A stretch of DNA of 64,000 nt from Klebsormidium nitens. Its lineage: Eukaryota > Streptophyta > Klebsormidiophyceae > Klebsormidiales > Klebsormidiaceae. Position 1 is the stretch's first letter. Each line of letters opens with the position of its first letter. A program made the position numbers and the translations under genes. The notes under the pieces were generated by a model. The model was not told where the DNA came from, searched no databases, and saw only the letters and a program-made list of their open reading frames with translations. This document shows positions 59,701 through 64,000 of this stretch, in pieces. The stretch is taken from positions 62,001 to 126,000 of the forward strand of contig DF237020.1 in the NCBI GenBank assembly GCA_000708835.1. The letters are read 5' to 3'.

Positions 59701-60866
59701 GGCAGCTTTGTAGGAAAAATAGTGGCTAAATGTACCTGCTGGAATCCGACAAGATTTACCGTACTTGAATCAAGCCAGCTCGGAGGAAAAAGAGAGGGTG
59801 TGCAAACAGAGGCAGAAAGTCATCGTTAAGGGGCCCAGTTAAAGACAAGTTGAGCAAGCGCTTGGAAAACAGAAACCTCTTTTTCTTCTCTAAAGAAGGT
59901 CTGAAAGCAGCACGCAGGAAACGCGGTTCTTGCCCCTCTTTAAAGTCCAGTAGTCTCATAGTACATTACCAACTGATCGCCAAATGAAAAGCCAGATGCA
60001 GCGTTCTGAGAAGGTCTGATCAAGTTTAGATGATGAGCTACAATCGAGATGATCAAGTGAGGAGTGCAGATGCAAAGACGGGCCATCTTACATAGCCTTC
60101 AGCAAGAATGAAAAGCTGTGGCCAGAAACATTACAGAGACAGCCGGTCCTGACACAGAACCAGCTGACTTGCGGGAGGGCTCTTGTTGTCGATCGATGAC
60201 ATCAGCTCCTGAAAAAAGGTGGTACCTTGCCAATTACGGCGTACCATTCTTCTGACGGACCACATGTTGGGATTCTACACCTTTCGAACAACTGAGAACC
60301 GCTTTGCATGCCTCCCACGTTTGCTGGTCAAACAGTTGACGCAGACACTGGTCACGCACAAGTGTAAAGAAAGCCAGCTCTGTCCTCTGCGCTTACTTGA
60401 CGAAATGTTCTGGCTTCTTTTCCCTCAGCAGCAGAGGTAGAATCATCGGCCTGTCCCCCTGCCACGGCTCACTCTGCGTTTGCCTCTGCTGTGCACCCCG
60501 TAGTTCCATCTCTTCCATGCTACTTCCCAGAATCTCGCCACCTCCAGCTGATAGAGCACTAGAGTTGCACCTCACAGTTCCTTGCTTCTTCGATGATGAT
60601 TTACCCCTTGAGCAGAAACTGAGCTTGTGCAACTTGAGTCTTCTAGTATGACCACCACCTTGAGGTACTCTTCCTGACCAGGTAGCTGATGCTGAGCGTG
60701 ATGTCGTAAATAGACACGAATCAACACCTCGAGAGCGAGGCAGCATGTGCCTCAAATGCTGGTGAATATCATCTCCATGCACTTTGTGCTGGTTGACATC
60801 TTTCAGAACAGACCCAAAGAATGGACCATGCCTTCCAATCGCAGCTATCGAGCTTGCATGTGCCAT
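56784..60866 (-). CDS. UbiA-superfamily prenyltransferase, probably plastid-targeted (444 aa)
   Basis: Five exons in phase: 60866-60397, 59121-58860, 58280-58076, 57587-57388 and 56981-56784. Exon 1 encodes about 156 residues, starting MAHASSIAAIGRHG, rich in Ser/Arg/His and poor in ordered structure, consistent with an organellar transit peptide. An in-frame ATG at 60911 would add 15 basic residues. The membrane core has the first prenyl-diphosphate motif NDVFDFRSGTDQAN (Asn216, Asp217, Asp220, Asp226) and the second motif DVGDMVGDKAAGVRT (Asp340, Asp343, Asp347), both complete. Several hydrophobic helices follow (YIYTPFLKRLLVVKNVIVAA, LYIGGSVLLLATIV). The enzyme transfers an isoprenoid chain to an aromatic or polar acceptor, with Mg2+ at the Asp motifs. 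I could not decide between quinone, chlorophyll and glycerophosphate-ether branches; the motif spelling is not that of chlorophyll synthase or homogentisate transferases. Confidence 0.85.
59236..59550 (-). repeat. Ghost exon start and tandem repeats in UbiA intron 1
   Basis: The exon 2 start and acceptor (around 59080-59130) recur about 160 bp upstream in gene sense, near 59260-59290, with CCCTGCAG changed to CCCTGCGG so the acceptor is lost. Next to it, a 101-bp unit is duplicated: TATGCACCTCGGGGGCAG at 59381 and 59482, followed by AGAAAAGAGGAGGGTATG in both. Confidence 0.8.
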
Positions 60867-61544
60867 GATGCTCGCACGTCTTCTAACCCTCTGCTGGCGG
60901 CCTTTGCGCAACTCTCAAATTGGCTTTTCTGACAGCCTGCCAGAACTGATGCCCAACCTGGAGTAGCAGAACAAGGGCCTCTTTCCTTTGGATGTTGAGA
61001 GCGTGAGGGGCTCGACACTGGTGGACAAAGGAAAGGGGAGCCCTTGTGCTGGAAAGCTGTGGACTGCGAATCACTCAGCTCCCATGAGGTTTGCATGCCA
61101 AAGAAGAGAATCTACAAGCAGTTGCGCTGGAGCTGACGTGGAGGGCTGTGACGATCCTGCACCCTCCGCTAGAGATCGTAGAATATTGGACGGCTGCGGA
61201 TTAGCCAGCCGCTTTCCTAATAGACGGTACGTAGGGTCAACGGTTGCATCGAACGGCTGAAAATACATCGTACACCTAGGACTAGAGCTGAAGTCCAGAG
61301 CTGGGCCTGGAATATTCACAAGCTGGTCCAGCCAACACAAGACTGTTGACAAAAGAGTGGAATTGAAAAGGGATTGCCTGCATTTCTTTTCAAATTCCAG
61401 GTGGTGGCCGGGCGCGCATTCAATGCGTAGTACCTATCATCATCTTCTAGCTGCAAGAAACGGGGCCTCCATGCTCTTCAAGTTTTGTTGAGTTGAGTTT
61501 TGTGGAATTGTCAGGGTAGCCATTTTGGATTCAGCAGAAGGACA
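60867..61544. promoter_or_regulatory. Region between divergent UbiA and rhodanese genes
   Basis: About 680 bp between the two start codons, presumably holding both promoters and 5' leaders. No named element was seen. Confidence 0.3.
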
Positions 61545-62605
61545 ATGGCAGAGGAGTATGCGAATGACAGCGAGCGATTGAATGGAGTGATTGGCACATA
61601 CCGGGCCAAAAAGGCGGAAGAGTTTCCCAACGTGGAAGACTTGACGCCAGCGGAAGCACTCTCTCTCAGCCCTGAGTCTGTGTTGTTTGTTGATGCAAGG
61701 AGTGATGGAGGTGAGCCCTTAGTTTCCTTGGCCAACAATGTGGCCACTTCGTTTCTTTGGCCACCTTAAATGCTGTGTCCACCAGTTTCTGCATCAGCAT
61801 CCGCTCAATTGGAGATGGCCAAGGCCCAGCCGAGCATTTCAGCAACTTCTACAAGACTTCTAGTGTCAACTTTAAGGGAGCCCTGGTTCCAACATGTTCA
61901 AAGGAGAATCTCTGTTTGCCTTTCTGCATCACACCCGCAGTGATTAGTCAAAGGCAATATTGTACTTCTGTTTCTGATATTCATCCAAGGGTGTCATTCT
62001 GCAATCTCCATCAAACTTTCTTACGTCCGGCTTCCTCCTATTCCACAGAACGAGCTATGTCCACAATTCCAGGAGCTGTGACAAAGGACGATTTCTTGCA
62101 AAATAGCACGAAGCTTGCGGCCGGGAAGGACGTGGTGGTCACGTACTGCACTGTGGGGATAAGAGGAGGCCGTTTGGCTAAACAAATCAAGGATGCTCAT
62201 CCTGACTTGAAAGTGAGATTTGGCGCATAAGGTCATAGTTGATTTTTGTCATAACTTGTTGTAGTGGAGTCTCTGGCAAACTAAAGCAGAGCAACAACCA
62301 CTTGAAAGAGGAAAAATGTGAAAGGCTGCACTTTGGACTATCATTGCGTTTGATATGATTCTGGTGACAAATGCGTCCAAAACGATTCTTGAGTTGGACC
62401 CTGAGATACTTGAATGAAGTGCTGTTATTGTTTCCTTCCGCAGGTCAAAAATCTTGAAGGTGCCATCATTGCTTGGGCTCATGCAAGCGGGCCCCTTGTG
62501 GATGCAAATGGTGCACCCACAAAGACCTTTCACCCTTTTGGGCCCGGAGTGATGAAGTATACACCAAAAGAGAATGGTTATGAAGCCAAACTTGAGGACC
62601 AATGA
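61545..62605 (+). CDS. Single-domain rhodanese-like protein (163 aa)
   Basis: Three exons in phase: 61545-61710, 62049-62212 and 62444-62605. The protein starts MAEEYANDSERLNGVIG, with no clear targeting peptide. Residues ~35-130 form a rhodanese domain: LTPAEAL, VLFVDARSDGG (with the domain's conserved Asp and Arg), IPGAV, then the active-site loop YCTVGIRGGR with Cys89, and NLEGAIIAWAHASGPLVDA. Active rhodaneses hold a persulfide on this Cys and move sulfur to thiols or cyanide. The loop has the usual Cys-x-x-Gly-x-Arg-Gly pattern, so activity is likely. The C-terminal FHPFGPGVMKYTPKENGY extension resembles small plant/algal and cyanobacterial forms. Confidence 0.88.
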
Positions 62606-63541
62606 GGACCTTCCGTCCAAGTTGTCCTCTGAAACGGCAAAGTTTTGTACGTAGTGCAATCGACACATGGGTTTGCAAGGTTTTCTTGCGTGAGGGGTAT
62701 GTTGAACTGAAATAGAGTAAGTTGTCAACTAGAATGATGTTACTTGATGACAGAGTTGAAACGTGTGTTGGATGCTGTTTAGTTGGCGATTCCCTGTAGC
62801 CGGACGTGCGCGTGTTTCAGACTTAAACCCCTTAACTATGCGCACACTTCATTGAACTGAAGGTGGACCTGAAGGTGGACGAAACCATGCAAAAGGCTGC
62901 CTGTGATAACATGTGGCTGCTGCCGGTGGGCCGCCATCGTATGGTTTGTTGTGATCACTCGGACACTTATGTGGATCGCAAGTCGCATAGCTGGCGACGG
63001 ATGGAATAGCAGGGCATCGTGCACACGGCCGCGAGCTTTCAAACCTCTGATGCGACGGTGCTATAGAAGATGGTTCCAGCTCCAGAACGGCCATACATTT
63101 CGAGATGAATAGATACTATGATGCATATGGCATGTCCGATCATTTGGAGCGGGCCTAGCTTCGACTGTTTTCGCTGAGTAGTACCTGATTACGAAAAGGA
63201 TCCGGAGACGGCCAATAATAGATGTGTACCTAGAATGCGCAATTATTAAGCCTGCGCAAACTCTGGCTCAAGTGCAGGACACAATTATCATCCAAAAGGG
63301 CACATCGAGAAGGATTGCCGCCGGCACTTTCGTATACTATGCCACTGGTCAGTTGCTGGCATACAAAACTAATGTTCGCATTTATAACCTTTGATGAGTT
63401 CGACGGTTTTACGCATTTTTCGCATGAGCACGTACCGATGCAAGGTGACGCACATGTTGCACGTGCAGGTTTTACTGACAAAATTTTTCGGCTTTCTGTT
63501 CTGTGCGTGCATCCTTAATTTCATTGGTCCTGTCCAGACCA
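62606..63541. other. Intergenic, nothing recognised
   Basis: About 0.9 kb between the rhodanese stop and the minus-strand frame at the right edge. No gene or repeat could be supported. Confidence 0.45.
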
Positions 63542-63985
63542 TCAAAGCACCCGAACAAAGTGCTGCGGGGGGCTAGCCCCCGTCGACCAGTCTGACTCGT
63601 ATCCTCCTGCGCGGTCGTTCTCCTTGACCATGCTCATCTTCCTCAACTTGCTCATGAGCATGCTTTGAAGGCCTTCCGCATCTTCTTCGGCTTCCTTGTC
63701 GCATCGAGAAGCTTCAACGTCTAAGAAACTCGCCCTTTCCCAACCACCAGCAGTCCCCTCTTGACCGTCGTCTTTCGCTCCGTCATTTGGAAGAGACAAC
63801 CTTTCTTCCTGCTGCGGGAAAACTTGGTCGTCATCCAGAACCGCAGCAGTCCATTCCTCGAGTACTGAAGCGTCCGCCAAACCCTTTTCTTCCAAGCTTC
63901 GCGCTCCTGGAACGACCGACTGCGTTCGACCGTCACCTAAGCCTTCGCCCGCCCTCGAGCCAGAGGCCCACAAGTCATCCTCCAT
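63542..63985 (-). CDS. Hypothetical acidic disordered protein or exon at window edge
   Basis: A 147-codon open frame starting MEDDLWASGSRAGEG and rich in Glu, Asp, Ser and Gly. It contains VLEEWTAAVLDDD and GYESDWSTGASPPQ and a short helical stretch MLMSKLRKMSMVKEND. Codon use looks coding and GC is higher than in the flank. The true start may lie beyond the right edge, and the frame may be spliced before its stop. No family was recognised. The Trp-in-acid motifs resemble those in the kinase N-terminus, but relationship is unproven. Confidence 0.4.
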   Translation of the reverse strand: MEDDLWASGSRAGEGLGDGRTQSVVPGARSLEEKGLADASVLEEWTAAVLDDDQVFPQQEERLSLPNDGAKDDGQEGTAGGWERASFLDVEASRCDKEAEEDAEGLQSMLMSKLRKMSMVKENDRAGGYESDWSTGASPPQHFVRVL

Positions 63986-64000
63986 ATGCCCGTTGGCGAC

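Noticed and set aside
1-64000. tRNA, rRNA and CRISPR arrays
   Set aside because: No cloverleaf with consensus boxes, no rRNA-like sequence and no evenly spaced identical repeats were seen by eye; the tandem repeats present are diverged intron duplicates.

Overview
This is nuclear DNA of a eukaryote: every recognisable gene is cut into many short exons by GT-AG introns (typical donor GTGAG/GTAAG, acceptor TGCAG or CGCAG), exons are clearly GC-richer than introns, and there are no operons. The gene content (a plastid-type UbiA prenyltransferase with a long basic N-terminal extension, a plant/cyanobacterial-type HAD hydrolase, a small rhodanese, an OSCA/CSC1 channel, a mitochondrial intermediate peptidase and a cGMP-kinase-like AGC kinase) suggests a photosynthetic protist, most likely an alga of the green lineage. 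That placement is inference. Exon models were assembled by hand; nearly all chosen junctions agree in reading phase, and unresolved ends are stated.

Layout: (1) 1-5088, minus: WD40-repeat protein, cut by the left window edge, with a decayed repeat array in its leftmost intron. (2) 5277-6883, plus: three-exon gene for a 116-residue protein with one membrane segment. (3) 8208-8615, minus: possible 59-residue gene, divergent from (4) 8926-16073, plus: 12-exon AGC kinase with one degenerate cyclic-nucleotide-binding domain. (5) 17263-20178, minus: 8-exon HAD hydrolase. An assembly gap (20650-21094) follows. (6) 21748-31419, plus: 15-exon OSCA/CSC1 channel (793 aa). (7) 32588-35572, minus: proteinase-K-type subtilisin with an N-terminal membrane anchor. 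(8) about 37026-41390, plus: MIT-domain AAA ATPase of the Vps4/spastin/katanin group. (9) 42392-51521, minus: 11-exon mitochondrial intermediate peptidase (826 aa). (10) 51.6-56.8 kb: gene-poor, with a 1.3-kb element bounded by about 310-bp inverted repeats. (11) 56784-60866, minus: 5-exon UbiA prenyltransferase (444 aa). (12) 61545-62605, plus: 3-exon rhodanese (163 aa). (13) 63542-63985, minus: acidic disordered exon at the right edge.

The genes are functionally unrelated neighbours. The most striking signal lies in the introns. In at least six genes, the sequence around an exon-intron boundary has been tandemly duplicated one or more times, and the extra copies have decayed into ghost exon ends with dead or half-alive splice sites. 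This looks like a recurrent mode of intron growth in this genome. Other points of interest are two motifs resembling ATG8-interacting motifs in the kinase's disordered N-terminus, a probable GC-AG intron, 15-nt microexons in the AAA ATPase (one carrying its Walker A Lys-Thr), and a reading frame preserved in both arms of the inverted-repeat element.
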